Positions 1 to 13,479 of a stretch of DNA of 64,000 nt are shown here, one piece after another (positions within the stretch are counted from its first letter, which is position 1; each line of letters starts with the position of its first letter). The notes below the pieces were generated by a model. It saw only the letters and a program-made list of their open reading frames with translations. It searched no databases and was not told the DNA's origin. This DNA is from Rhexocercosporidium sp. MPI-PUGE-AT-0058. Lineage: Eukaryota > Ascomycota > Leotiomycetes > Helotiales. The translations under genes and the position numbers were made by a program. The stretch is from NCBI GenBank assembly GCA_020746875.1, contig JAGTJL010000044.1, positions 62,001 through 126,000 of the forward strand, read 5' to 3'.

Positions 1-1029
1 CTTAATATTCGCTAGCGAGTTCCTTACTAACCTCCGGCAAAAGACTTCCGAAAAGTCCACTTTAACTTCTTTAAAGACGGTATAATTAAAGACTTTAAAG
101 CTAGAGCTGCTAAGGATAGTAGTTATACTAATATTACTGAGAACTTAAATAATGGAAATAAGTCTATTATTATTATTTAAAGATAAATCTAAGGTTTTTA
201 CTTAGCGATTTATTGGCGAGGGACTGGCGTTTACTCGGCGAGGCATTTTAATTTTCTGATTTTCTTAGGTATTACGTTCTTATTATAGCGCGAATGAATA
301 ATATAAGTTCTTTTTTCCCTTAAGTATTATTATTTAAATTATAATATTTAATACGCTTTTAAAATTATAAAACCTTATAAGTAAAAGCAAAAAAGTATAT
401 AATATTATAATATATCTTTAATTAGTCGTCGGCGTAGCTTTAGCGACTCTTCTTCGAACTTTTCGAAGAAGTAAGAAGTTATAAGCTTATTTTCTCCGGC
501 GCTTCGCTTTCCTTTTTATAGCGTTTTGACTTTTTAATAACTTAATTAGCTTTTAGAAATTAATAAGGTTTTTTATTAGCTTTTAAGAATTATACGCTAA
601 GCTAAATCTTTTTTATTTAATAAGGTATTATTCTTTACTTTTAATTACTTATTAATCCAAGAAAGTCTTAATAGCTTATTACTCTTTTTTATTAACGAGG
701 TTAAGTTGAACGACTTCCGACGATTCGCCGGGCCTTTACTAGTACGGCTCTAGTAATAATATATAAAAGACGTTATATAAACGGCTGTATTTAAGGGGTA
801 ATTTTAGCTTGTACGCTTGTTTTCCGATTTTTTTAATAATCTTAAAGGGCCTTAAGAATTAGTAATCTAGCTTTTTATTTAAACGAACTGTCTTAATATT
901 CCTTAATAAGAGCAAGACTTATTGTTTAACTTTAAATTTTATAAGGTAATAGTTCTTATTATATTATTTCGCCTGGTTTTCTTTAATTCTTTACTAGTTA
1001 GTTTTTAACTTCTGGCGTTTCTTAATAAC

Positions 1030-1284
1030 TATTACGGCTGGCTAAAGGTTAATACGGTATAAGAAATAGCTTTATATTTGGACTTAAAGCTACGCTTAGA
1101 ATTAAAAAGAAAAGACAAGAAGAAAAGAAGAGTTCTTTATAAGAAGGAGCTCTAATATAAATACATAAAAGGTCCCCTTAACCTTTCCCGATTAAGCCTA
1201 GCGCTATAGTTATTATATTAAAGCCATTCTACGAGCGATGCCGAGCTCACTCGGTTAAAATATAAGGCGCTAAAAATCGTAATA
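1030..1284 (-). repeat. 3' LTR of X1
   Basis: 255 bp, starting TATTACGGCT (TGTTACGGCT before RIP) and ending CGTAATA (CGTAACA before RIP). It pairs with 7493-7747 and with both LTRs of X2. It is more heavily mutated over its right third than the partner LTR. Confidence 0.9.
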
Positions 1285-1299
1285 TTACTCCTTTCTTTT

Positions 1300-4200
1300 T
1301 AAAAAACTACGTCCGCGTAATTATAATTATAATCGTATTATCCTTTAAGTCGTTATAATCGTTAATATTAATATTATAAGCTTCTAGCTATTTAAAGAGA
1401 ACTCTTAGCGGGCCTTTAACGTTAAGGTGCTTAAAGTGAAATCGTTTAATTATATGCGAAGCCGTTATAATATCCGAGCATAAGTATTATTCTAGATCTT
1501 CGTCGGCGCTTAGCCACTTAATATAGTAAAATAACTTATTCCGCATAACTTTAAAATTAAAAATGCCTTTAATTTCCTACTCGTCCTACTTAAGTAAGAG
1601 TTAAATAAATGCCGGCGTAACCTTAGCTTATTTAAGTAAAGGGTTATCGACGTATTTACGGAGCAAGTATGAATAAAAGATAAGGTAAAATAATTAGTTC
1701 TTTAGGAGCTTTACTTTTTAATTCTCTTCTTTTTTAACGATTACCTTAATAGGGCCGTACTACTTATTAAACAGCTTCTTTAAGAATCGGTTTATATTTT
1801 AATTCCGAGTGTCGACTAATATTAAGTCGCTAACGTCTTAATCGATAGCGCGTCGATTACGATTAGCTAAGCGTTTTATTTTTTCTTATTAAACTTTTAA
1901 CGATAATTATATAACTTTTATAACTTCTTTTATACGTGAGGCGATTTATAAAGCCTTTTCGCGGTTAAGTTTCTTTATAGCCGTAATAAGTAATTTTAAG
2001 TTTATTAAGTTTTAAAAAGTCCTCGGCTTTACGCCGTTAAGCAGCCGGAAAGGCGTGAGATTATTAAGAGACTCGTAAGGTAAAGTAAGCTGCGTAATAT
2101 TTATAATAAGTAAAAAGTTATTTTAATTATTTTAATAATAATAATAAAAAAAGCGGAGCCGTTATTTAATATATTAGTTTATTACCTTAATTTAGCCGTC
2201 GACGTTAGAGTTATATATCGTCGTTAATTTTACTTTAATATTAAAAATGCGGTAGTATTCTTTTTAAAAGAAAGAGACAAATTACGATCCGTAATCTAAA
2301 AGAATTAAATTCGGCATGCCGAAGTAACGAATTTAATAAATAAGAAAAAGAATAGTTATTCCTTTAGCTATAATTATATTATAATAAAATATAAAGACCG
2401 GTTTCTTAAATAAATAGTTTATAATTATTATAATAAAGTTATAATTACTTTTATTTAATAACAACTTTATAAAATCTATTATAAAGTATTAATACGGCCG
2501 GGCGGGAATAAGCAAAGAATATAAGAAATTAAATATTTTATTTCTTTTAGCCTTTTATTTAAAATAATTATAATTCGCGACGTAACGGCTTACGTTAATA
2601 AAAAGATTATTTTAATAATATTTACGGCTTAATAATACTTTTATTTTCCCGATTCCGATATAAGCGATTAAGGGTTGCGAGTATATATGCCGTAATAACG
2701 ACGTGCGAAGCTCCGGCGGTTTTATAAACACTTTTAAACGTCTTTAAAAAAGAAGCTTACCGTTAAATAACTTATAATTTAAATCGTTCTCGCGAGCTTT
2801 CTATCGAAGAGGCTTTAGTAAAGGAGACTCTTTATTAACCGTAAACACTTAGTCGATTACGTCGTATTTAGCGATATTATAAATAATTATAAAGTTAAAG
2901 TCTAACTCATTTAAGGCAAATGCCTCCGAGTCGATTAACATAAGATCTTATCTTAAAGCTTACTCTACCTCTTAATCGGCTTCTTAATCAGCTTCTTAAT
3001 TTACTTCTTAATTTATTTTTACGAGGGCTAAAGAAGCAGCTAAAGTAGCCGCCATACGATTACTCCGTATATACCGCTTTATAATTTCTAATTAAGCATT
3101 TTACGCCGTTATCGAACGGAGAATAATTCCGTAAAAAAAAGGTATATTTAAATACTTTAATTAAACGGCCTCGATTAAAGGACGTTTTTTTCTTAAAGAT
3201 ATTTTATTTATTAATTTAATTACTTATTTAAGAAACCACGCCTAATATGTTTCTCGATTAGGCAGTCGCGACGGCTTAAAGAAGTCGACGGCTGTTAGCT
3301 AGAAGTCAGCGGTGACTAGAGGGTCGATTTTATCGTCCGTAATAAGTTATTAATTACGAATAGCTCGCTTATAAGCCTTTATTACCATAAGGTCTTAATT
3401 TCTTTAAAAGAAAGTGTTAATAAAAGTATTAATAGTCCCGGTATAATATATAATCGTGAAATAGAATTCCGCGAAGAACTCAGCTTAACGTATTTATTTA
3501 ATCGTAAAATCCTTAATAATTATAAAGTACTTTAAAGCTCGGTAATCCGTATATACGTATATATTCTTTTAAATACTTAATAATTCCGAATAATATTACT
3601 TAAACGACCGAAAGATTATTAATATCTTTTTATTATAAATTAAATAATTAAGCTTAGGATTTATTATAATTTTAAAAAAGTAATTTATAAAGTAGAAAAT
3701 ACCGTCCTCTTAAAATTAAAATAATACGTTAATAACGACTCCGTTAAAAAAGTCGGTTTTTAGCCGCGTTTACTTTATTAAATCGTAATAATAAAGAATT
3801 AATATAAATTAAAAGGCTTTTCGGAGAGTTTCTTACGCGTTTTTATAAGCGTTATCGAAGTCAAAGGGCACGTCCTTCTTAATAAGTATCGTAAAAGGTC
3901 GAGTAATGCAATTATAATCTTTAATAAACCGGCAATAGAAATTATAAAACTTAAAGTAATTTTATACGTTATATACGTTATCGACGTATTTTTAGTCTTT
4001 AATTACGCTAACCTTTTTTAAATTTACTTTTATATTATTAATATTAATAATAAAACTTAAGAATTTTATTTTTTATATATTAAATTTAGACTTTTTAATA
4101 TTAACTTATAGTTTATACGCTTATAATATTATTATTACTTTTTTAATATAAACTTTATACTTCTTAAGAGTTATTAAGTATATAAGAATATTATTTATAT

Positions 4201-7200
4201 AAGCCGCGTAAAAGTCGTTTAAATACTTTATTAAAATATTATTAATAAAACGCTAAAAGGTCGCCGGGCTATTCGTAAGGCTAAAGGAAAGGACTTTATA
4301 TTTATACGTATTATATTTAATACGGAAAGTCGTATAGTCTTCGCTCTTAGGGAATATATAAATATAATAAAAGGCTTACTAAATATTAAGCTTTATGAAG
4401 ACCTTTACCTTATAAATATAAGCTATTATCTCATCGATTAAAGAGATTAAATATAAGTCCTTTTTAAACAAGGCATTTAACTTTCGGTAGTCGACGCATA
4501 ATCGAAGACTACTATCGGCCTTCTTAGCGAAGAGAATAAAGGCCGCATATAATATATTAAAAGGTTTAATAAAACCTTTATATAAGTTATTAATAATATA
4601 TTATTTAGTTTTTAATAATTATTTTTTAATTATACGCCGGAGAGATTTAAAGAATAAGTCGTTCTCTTTAATAAACTTAATTTAGTAGTCTACGCTTTAG
4701 CGGTATGCGGGTAGCTTATCAAAGGCTCGCCGGGAAAAAAAAAAGAATATACTTTTAATATTTTGCCGGGAGCTTCTTATTTATTAACTCGTCGTCTTAT
4801 ACGTATTTAACCTTTAGGGCTTCTTTTAAGATTAAGTCTTTATTTATTAATACGAGCTCGACACTTAATTAATTTAAGGCCTTTTGTCGGCGGCGAGTTA
4901 GCTCTTAGTCGATTTCATATACCGACGCTATAAAGATTTCTGCCTTATTCTTCTTAGCTTTTTTAAATCAAAGGTACATCGTAAATATTATTATTACTAA
5001 TATTAAGAAGATCTCCGTAATAAGCGCCTTAAGCTAGTAATTTACTAGGGAGGCTCTACGAATTCTTTTATCTTTAAATAATAATCTTAAATTACGGAAT
5101 ATTAAAGGGTTTAATTAGTCTTTTATAATACGTAAGCGCTTCTTAACTTCTTTAATAAAGCTCGAGAGTCGAGTCGGCGAGACGCTAGCTATAAGTTATA
5201 TAAAGACTTTAGACTTAAGGGAATCGTCGAGTGCCGTAATCCTGGCTTACTTCCGGCGATAATTATTTAAGTCTAAAAAGACGTCCTTTTATTCCGTATT
5301 AAGTTAATAAAATTTAATAATTAACTTATCGGAATAATTAATATCGACGAAGACTCGCTGGTCGAAGTGCGGCTGTACGAGTATATTTAACGGCTATTTT
5401 AATCGGTTGCGGTTCTTTATATATAATTACTTTAAGTCGTAATACTCGAGGAACTTCCGACTAATTAAGACGTCGGTGTTTCTTAAGTTAATTATTAAAA
5501 AAAGGAAGTTAATTCGCCGGTAGTCGATAATTAAAGTAAGTAAGACAGCCGTGTCGATTAGCTTGCCTTTCTTATTATTATAATTAATTAAGACAATTAA
5601 TTAAGGGAGTATTATAAAAGAAATATTAAATTACTTAACGAGCCGATATGCGAGGGAGGTTTTAATTACACCGAAAATATTTACTTTATTATTAATATAT
5701 ATACGTATTTTAATAAAGAATTTATTCTTTTTTAATTTAATATTAATTAAGAATTATTATTTTTTTAATAAGAATACGGAAATTAAATATTAAGTCCTTT
5801 TATAAATTATAATTAATACCGAGGTATAAGTCTTTATTACAGCTTAAGAGTTTTTTAATAACTCGTTAGTCTTTAAGTCTTTATTAACGATTAACTTAGA
5901 AATTAACTTATTAAAGGCTTAGTCTCTTCGGCGCTTAAGGCAGTCGCTAGCTTAATGGCCAGTTTTATTATAATAGAAACAAGTATTAAAGGAGACGTCT
6001 TTAAGAGTAAAGAAGGGTATAAAAGACTTAAGGCGGCAAAGGAACAGAGCCGGGAATAGTAAGCAAAGGCGAACCTTTAACGACAATTTATAAGTTAATA
6101 TTAAAAGTCTTTATATTATTATAGCTAGCGTAAAAGAGGTTATACGCCAGCTTTTCTTTTTAAGAATACCGCGCGTATTATAACTATTAAAAGTAATATT
6201 AGCTTAAGCCTTATAAGTCGTTACGGCCTCTTTTAATATAATATTACGGGATTCCCGGTTTATAATAATTAAGAATTCGTTTAAAGCTATATAATTTCCT
6301 TTTATTTTATATTTTTTTATATAAATTATACGCTTAAAGGCCGAGGAGACCTTTTCGCATACGTCTTTAAACTAACGAGAGCGAGTAATTTTATTAATAA
6401 TAATATAAAAAGTGAATTTAACTCAGAAGTCGTTATAAGTTATATTGCTTATTAATAATTAATTATATATTCTTTTAACAGTTTAAACTCGATTATAATT
6501 AAAGAATTACTAGTTTAAGGCCGTTAAAACGTCGGCGGCAGTCTCGAAAGTACCGACAAATTCGGAGTTTATATATTAAAAAATAATAATCTTTGCCTCA
6601 TTAATAATATATCGAAAGTAAGCCTTAACTTATAATATTCTATTCTTAAAGTTACTTAAGTATTCTTTTATAAATAGCTTTATTTTTATCTTTTAGGTAT
6701 TATACTTAATATTACCTTTATAATTATTAAAGAAGATACGGGGATACTTGACTTTCGAGGGCTTTATAGCTTAAACCGAATTATTTAGCTTTAATAAGTA
6801 ATAATCAGTAATTAGCTGGAGGTCCGCCGTAAGAGCACGTACTAATCGATCGCTTTAAGAAGAGGGAGTGCGAGTCTCTTAATAAAAGTTATTAAGAATA
6901 TATTAGTCAAGGGTTTACTTAATAGCAGTAATAATAATAAAATTAACGGAGATTTTAATTAATTAATTTACTTTTACTTATTAAGCGAGAGTAAGGCCCT
7001 TTATAATAGCGGTAAGCTTTAGCGAGGCGTCGAAGTAGTTCTGAGGTTTATTTTCCGAGTCGGAATCGAGTTTTTTAAAATTATTAAGTTTCTTTATAAA
7101 AGTCTCGACTAAAAGGATAAAGGTATCGGTAAAGCCTAGCCGTAAGAGGGCGCTTTTTTCTCTAGAGCTTCGCCGACGGAAGGGAGAAGTCGGAAGTAAT

Positions 7201-7450
7201 AATAGCGTAAAGTAAAAAGATATTTAGGGTTATTAATTAATTTATTAATTAAATATAAATTAAAGTCGAAGTTCGAATAGCGCGCGTTAAGTTATATAAG
7301 GTAAGTTAACGACAAGAGGTTCTTTAGCTTTTTTTAAAATAATTTATTATTAAAATAAAGAAGTACTTACTTATTAAGTAGGCAAAAGTATTAAAGTTTG
7401 TCGTCGACTTATTATAAGGGCAGGAAGACGTAACGCGTAAGACTTAATAA
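1300..7450 (-). pseudogene. gag-pol of gypsy X1 (RIP pseudogene)
   Basis: Gag occupies roughly 6000-7450 and ends in a CCHC knuckle at 5940-5981 that reads CFYYNKTGH*ASDC (second Cys now Tyr, one codon now stop). Reverse transcriptase is clearest at 4473-4550, where the minus strand reads SSLRLCVDYRKLNA with no stop. The catalytic YxDD box near 4180-4230 reads AAYINNILIY, both Asp codons now Asn. RNase H and integrase should fill about 1300-4100 by element order, but I did not resolve each motif. Dense stops and D-to-N, C-to-Y changes are those expected from RIP. Confidence 0.85.
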
Positions 7451-7492
7451 AATATAACGCTTTATAGCGAAGAAGTAATTAGTCTTTTCTTA

Positions 7493-7747
7493 TATTATGA
7501 CTAATTAAAGGTTAATACAATATAAGAAATAGCTTTATATTTAAACTTAAAGTTATACTTAAAATTAAAAAGAAAAGATAAAGAGAAAAAGAGAGCTCTT
7601 TATAAAAAGAAGCTTTAATATAAATATATAAAAAGTCCCCCTAACCTTTCCCGATTAGGCCTAGCGCCATAGTTGCCATGCCAAGGCGATGCTACGAGCG
7701 ATGCCGAGCTCACTCGATTAGAATACGAGGCGCCAAAAATCGTAATA
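7493..7747 (-). repeat. 5' LTR of X1
   Basis: 255-bp partner of 1030-1284. Its right end (about 7671-7735) keeps CpA and CpG-rich sequence that is mutated in the left LTR, and this stretch matches the right LTR of X2 (42098-42160) nearly base for base. Confidence 0.9.
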
Positions 7748-10700
7748 ATAACCTCTTTTACTCGTTCTTTAGCAGTCGGTATCTCCCTTTTTATAAGATC
7801 GTCCTCGATTTCTTAGCGAGAATCCAGCAATATACCGTACTTAGCCTTATTCGGAGTTATTTTAATAGACTTATAGTAAGTGTTTATATACGCGAACTTC
7901 GCTAAGGGCAGGAGATTTACTTAATTATCTTATAAATAATAAATAAAACACTTTAACTACGCTTTTAAAGCTTAGTTTTATCGCTTTATTTATCCGTTTA
8001 TTTGCGAGTAAAACGCCGTCGAAAGGCCTTTTATTATTCGTAAATAAAAGTAAAGTTCCGTTTAAAATTTTAAAGTAAATATAAAACCTCTATTTATAAT
8101 AATTATTATAAGTAGCCTATGATCCTTAAACTAGTGATTAATAAATAAGCGTGCTAAAAGCGGTATATTAATAGTTTTTAAGCACGGGATATATTTAATA
8201 TTTTTAATAAATTTGTCGATAATTACTAATAAACTATTAAAAACTTTACTTATAATATTACTTTTATAAAGTATTAAATTTATAATAAAGTCTATTATAA
8301 TTGATTTAAATAATTTACTAAGTTAGCTTGGCGCTTGTATTTCGCTAGCTATTTTCTTATATCTTACTTTCGTTTTTTAATAAATATTATAAGTCTTAAC
8401 GTATTTTTTAACGTTTATTAATATCTTCGGCCAGAAATACTTCCGCTAAATAAGCTTTAATGTTTTTTTATAATTAAAATAGCTTATAATTAAATTATTA
8501 TAATATATCTTTATGATTTTATTATAAACGGCATTATTTTGAAGGACGTAAGCTATTCGCCGGTATCTTAATAAATTATCGCTATCGATATTTTAATTTA
8601 AATCCCCGGTATTTTGTAATCTGACTCGCTTTTTAATAGCTAAGGCGTCCTTTTTCTGTAGCTTTAAGAGCAGCGAAAGAAGCGAGTTCGATTTAAGGTT
8701 TGTTATTTCGGCTTTTATAACTCTCGTTATAAGAAACTGTAATATAATATATTTATAATTAAGCTAGCCAGCGTTCTGCCTCTCGCCGGCTTTACGTAAG
8801 AAGTTATTTAGGCTTTTAAATAAGTTCTGGGAATTATTAAGTTATATAAGAATATATTACTAGTTAAGCGTAGAAGTTACTTTTATAGCTTCGGTCGACG
8901 TACTTATTATAATATTATCGCCGGTAAGTTAAGGGATATGAGTTAGTCGGTATAATATATTATTATTTTTTCGCCGGATGCTTTCCGTCGTATAATTAAT
9001 TATATTAAACACGCGGATTAACTTATTCTAAAATGCGCTTCGTAATTTATTTTATAAAGTAAGAAGTATAATATTCTTTTTATCTTTTACTGGCTTATAG
9101 TTAAGCTTATGCGAAAGTTTATTTACGGGATTATTCTTTCTTTTTTTATAGATTATTATAAAGTTATATTTAAATAGCTTTAGAGCTTATTTAGCTTGTC
9201 GCCGGCTTAGTACTGTCGTTATTATAAAATAACGGAAGTTATTATAATTTATTAATACTTTAATAAGGGCCAAATTACTTTTTAAATAATGCTTTTAATA
9301 TACGAAGCACTTAACGATCGCAAGGAGTTCTTAATTATATACTTTATAATTTAACTTAATAATATTTAGCTTTTTATTAAAGAATATAATAAGGTGTTAT
9401 ACGGCCTTTCCCCTGTCTTTTACCGACTACTTACTGAGTTGAGAGAGGATTTTTATAATTGCGAATCTAAACGTATTGATTTTTAGCTTTCTTAGCTTAT
9501 TAAGATTAAAATATATAAGAAAAAGGGCTAACGTAAAGGCATTTTTTAATACGTTAAAAGCCTCTTTTTTAATAGTATTTTAATAGAAGGCAGGAGTAGG
9601 TTGCCTTTTCTTCTTACTTCTTGTTAAACTTATTATTAGCCGAGTAATAGCTAAGAAGTTTGCGATAAAGCGCTAATAAAAATTAATAAAGCTAATAAAA
9701 ACTTAGATATCTTTAATACTTTTAGGCTTTAGTTAGTTTTTAATAATATTTATTTAGCTTTACTTTATTAATATTCTAGCGGGAGATATTATATAACTTA
9801 AAAAGTTTATACTTTAAGTATTAAAAGAGCATTTTAATAGCTTAATAAAGAGATTTACTTGTCGTAATCTCTTAAGGACTTGACGAACGTAGTTTTTGTA
9901 CTAAAATAAATCCGTTAAATATATTAAAATATCGTTAAGATAAACGATATAAATAATATTTATAAGTCCTATTAATATATCGTTAATATATACTTAGAAT
10001 ATCGCCGGCGTATTAAATAGTCTAAACGGTATTATTTAATACTTGTAATACTTATAACGGGTGTAAAATATAGTCTTTTATTCGTTTTCTTTTTTAATTT
10101 TAATATAATAATATATATTTTATAAATTTAAATTAATAAAAATCTTCGCGTTCCGGAGTTTATTTAGCGTTTCGTTAATTAACGGCAAAGGGTATTAATT
10201 CTTAATTATAATTTAATTTAAAGCTTTATAATTAATATATAGTCGAAGGCTATTATTTTTCTTTATTATAAATAAAATAAGAGCTTTAATTAGGCTCTTG
10301 CTTTTTTTTATTTATCTTTTAGCTTTAGAGGATTTAAGGTAGCTCCGGAGAACCTTTAGTTTCGTCTCGGAAAGGTTATAAATTAAAGAGTATAAGGGCT
10401 TCGCACCCGGTTTTAGGTCAATAATATACTAGCGGCCTTGTAGTAAAGGCAGCTCGTTCCCTTTTTTTTTTTTTAAAAAGACGTCCTTAAATTTATAATA
10501 TTATTATAGAATAATAAATATATCGTCGGCGTTTAATAGGCGCGTTATATTAAAGCTAGGTATTATAACGTACGTAAGCGATTCTTTTTTATTAATAACT
10601 TATATAAACTTTTTAAGTCTTATAATATTAAAGTTATAAGTATTATTCAATCGATATGAGTATTTTTATTATTTAGTTTTAAAATTAATTTAAGAGTTAA

Positions 10701-12369
10701 TTTCTTTTAACTAAGGCTATTTCAGAATTAAGTTTATACTCAGTATATTAATGACTTTTAGCCGGAGTGTATTTAGCTTTATTTATTTAAGTGTATTTAT
10801 AATCTTTACTTAAGCAAGAGCTGTATTATAGACGATACTTTTATTATTAAAAAGAGTCTGAAATGTCTTTAGTTCTTTATCGGTGAGTTATAAATTATAC
10901 TCTTTTATTATAAGTCTTGAAATAAAATTATCTTCCGCTCTATTATTAATTAAGGCTACTAGCGTCTTTTATTCTTTATTTAATAAGATTTTTAATTAGA
11001 TTTTTATCTTTTTATTTATCGATCTTAATAGAGACGTAAAAGCTATCGCAAATCAGGCGCTCTTTTGGCGTTTATCCTTAGACTCGCCGGTATTAGTCTT
11101 TAGGCATTTATTAACGTAATAGCCGAGTTTATAATATAAATAGTATTTGATTTTCGACTTATAATTTTCTTTTTTATTTTCTTTAATTAGGATTTTATTT
11201 AAGTTAGCTTTATTAAATTACTTTAGCCGAGAATTATTTTGTTTTTTATTAACTTTTTATAAAGGCTTACGAAAAGATTCTTTTTTTTTATTCTTTAGTT
11301 TTCTTTACTTTTTATTATTCTCTTTTATTAAATTATAAGTTTTTTAAAAAATAATAATAAAAATGACTTTTTTACGAGTTTATAATCTATTAGCCTGTTT
11401 ACTTTCGACGATCTTTTGGCGAGCTTTAAGCTAAATCTTATTAAAGAGAATATCTTGTAATTAGCGCTTTATAAAAGGCTCGAGGTATTCTTTTAATCCT
11501 TTTAAGTAATTAATGAATTCACGAATAAGCTAGCTAACTTTTTGTCGAGCTGTTTTATAAGCTTAAGAATTAGTTATTTTTCTTAAGACGAGGAATAGTT
11601 AGAGATTTTTTAAAAACTCTTTATAATCTTTTTAAGTCATTATATTAAATTTCTTTAAAGTTTACTTTTTAAATCTTTCTTAAGTATTTGCCGGTTTTTT
11701 GCAAAACAGTGTTACCGCTTATTTAATCTTAATTATATCGGTCGGGAATCTTTTGGAATTATAATTAAAAATACGGTTATAAACTTGTAAATATTCTGTG
11801 AGTTCTCGGTGGCTCTTTCTTTTATATTCTAAAGGAATTATATATTTGCCCTTCTTTCGGCGTAGAACTCGAGATTCGTCGGCTATTATTAAAAGGCTTC
11901 TTATATTATCTTTGTTATTTATAAGAGTCTCTGATTTAATAAGTCGAAGGAGCTGAGCTCTCGCTACTACTTTAGAAAGGTATTACGTGAAATCGTCGCC
12001 GTATATCCGACGATATTCAACGATAAGGCTATTAAGGATATCGTTCTGCTTTTTAAAGGCTTAAAGTTGCTCTTGTATCGCGGTAATATTATTTGCTGGC
12101 GTATTTCCAGCGATTCCCTGTTATCCCGGGGTATTTAATTATTATTTTTGTCGGCTTAAGGCTGTCGCTAATAATCTTTTAATTTAAATTATTATATAAT
12201 AATTAGGCTAACGGTAAGAGAATAGTAATTAGAATATAATAATTATTAATACGTTAAAGTGATTATAGTATAATAGAATAGCTAGAGAAGCGCTGTAAAC
12301 TTGCTAATAATATTTGAATTTATATAAAAGCTAATTGCTAAGGAGGGAAGATTACCTCTTCCTCTTTAC

Positions 12370-12534
12370 TGTCCTTATGAGGGCAGTGATTACGCAATCA
12401 GCGCTAAGAGCACAGACCATTACAACAGTCCTCTTTTACAGAGGGTAACGCTCACTTTAATACATCTTTTGAACCCTTACTCTCCACGTTAATCGTAGAG
12501 CTCTTAAACTACTAAAAGCCTGCTCCATTTCTGT
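12370..12534 (-). repeat. 5' LTR of gypsy element A (inner boundary approximate)
   Basis: On the minus strand it starts TGTCGGACAG. Positions 12428-12534 closely match 28681-28793, a solo LTR with proven boundaries. The inner (left) end is my estimate from a TGT at about 12370; the halves away from the shared region do not align, so a related subfamily is likely. It is less mutated than the element body. Confidence 0.6.
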
Positions 12535-13240
12535 CCGACAGCTATAAAACCCTTTCCGACCTTAAATCTTTAATATTTTAGACTATAATTACTTACTCTT
12601 TGAGATTATATTTTATATCTTTATAATCCTTTTTTAACTTTTTAAATAAATCCTTTTAAGTCTTATTAAGAGAATAGAATTATTACTTTATTTAAATGCC
12701 TTTTCTTTTCCTTAATTGTCTGTTATTATAAAATAATTATACTTTTATACTTTATGAAATATGTTTAAAGTTTAACTTGTTTTTATAATATAGTTTTTTT
12801 ATAAACTAAAGGTATATGTTTTCTTATCTTACGGAAATGACGAATATTATATTAGCACTCTAGCTATAGGCAGTAAAAGCTACTATAATAAACTAAGTAC
12901 TTAATTACTTAATAATAATCATCGATTCGAGGCTTATGCTCTCTTAGCTCTTTAACCGTCTTAAATTATAGCTACTTAAGAGTCAAACTATAGCCTTTAG
13001 CTTTTCATTAAAAAGTCAATATAATATTATTTATAAGTAACGCTCTTAGCTTAAGCGCCTAAAAATAATATAAGACTTATAAATATAGCACATAGCCACT
13101 TAATACACTAATTATATAAAAACATTATGCTCGTACGTAAAGAGAGTCGAATTTAAGACGGAAATAATAGTATAAGCAAACTAGTGCCTTACCGAATAGT
13201 ATCTTACCGGAAACCGCCTTAGTCAGCAGCGCTCGGGCCA
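12535..13240. other. AT-rich RIP-like DNA, unclassified
   Basis: About 700 bp between the LTR of element A and the F-box gene island. Base use matches the mutated transposon blocks, and no long open frame, LTR pair or recognisable protein motif was found. It may be an older transposon remnant or mutated flanking DNA. Confidence 0.5.
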
Positions 13241-13289
13241 ATCACAGCACCCGAGTTTTGGTGTTTTACCGAAATACTACTGTCATATA

Positions 13290-13365
13290 AGAAGTAGAGT
13301 AGATAATATTAACTATTTAAGTAGAGTAGAATACTTAGTATTACTCTACTCTACTCTACTTAATT
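13290..13365. repeat. Short inverted/direct repeats of AGTAGAGTA
   Basis: Contains AAGTAGAGTAGAATAC and the facing GTATTACTCTACTCT, followed by repeated ACTCT units. The motif resembles the subterminal repeats of the hAT-type MITE at 24650-25236, so this could be a fragment of that family. No terminal repeat pair or target duplication was found here. Confidence 0.45.
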
Positions 13366-13479
13366 TCTCACGCTGAACTCTGTGCATACACTTCATATTA
13401 ACTTGGAAGAAATGGTATTTTTGGTTTTGGGAGACAAGCTGCAAGTGGAAAAGGGTACAGTCAAGGGCTGCCTGATATT

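Larger units (their letters stand above)
1030..7747 (-). mobile_element. Complete Ty3/gypsy retrotransposon X1, RIP-degraded, nested in A
   Basis: A 6718-bp element with two 255-bp LTRs (1030-1284 and 7493-7747) flanked by the 5-bp duplication ATAAC (1025-1029 and 7748-7752). Orientation is minus: gag lies near the right LTR and pol runs leftward. A second copy, X2, sits at 35455-42170. Deleting the element plus one ATAAC rejoins element A's integrase frame (KEV/IKKRQKLK). Many in-frame stops and mutated active-site codons show it cannot move on its own. Confidence 0.93.
1..12534 (-). mobile_element. Ty3/gypsy element A, RIP-degraded, split by element X1, left end outside window
   Basis: Minus-strand gypsy element in two parts, 7753-12534 and 1-1029. 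Reading leftward from 12534: a 5' LTR, gag with a degraded CCHC knuckle at 11104-11145 (C, C and H codons mutated to Tyr, last Cys kept), reverse transcriptase near 10200-10290 (reads SLRLYINYKA where the family has SLRLCVDYRA), then integrase at 7753-7920 and 1-1029. The 1-1029 part carries the integrase C-terminal pattern (KKLDY.FLRPFKIIKKIG, then YNVFYI.LLEPY). The break at 1029/7753 falls inside integrase, and X1 explains it. The 3' LTR lies beyond the window edge. Stops in every frame make it non-coding. Confidence 0.85.

Noticed and set aside
7678..7905. 75-codon plus-strand frame
   Set aside because: It spans the X1 LTR end and element A integrase DNA on the opposite strand; a chance frame.
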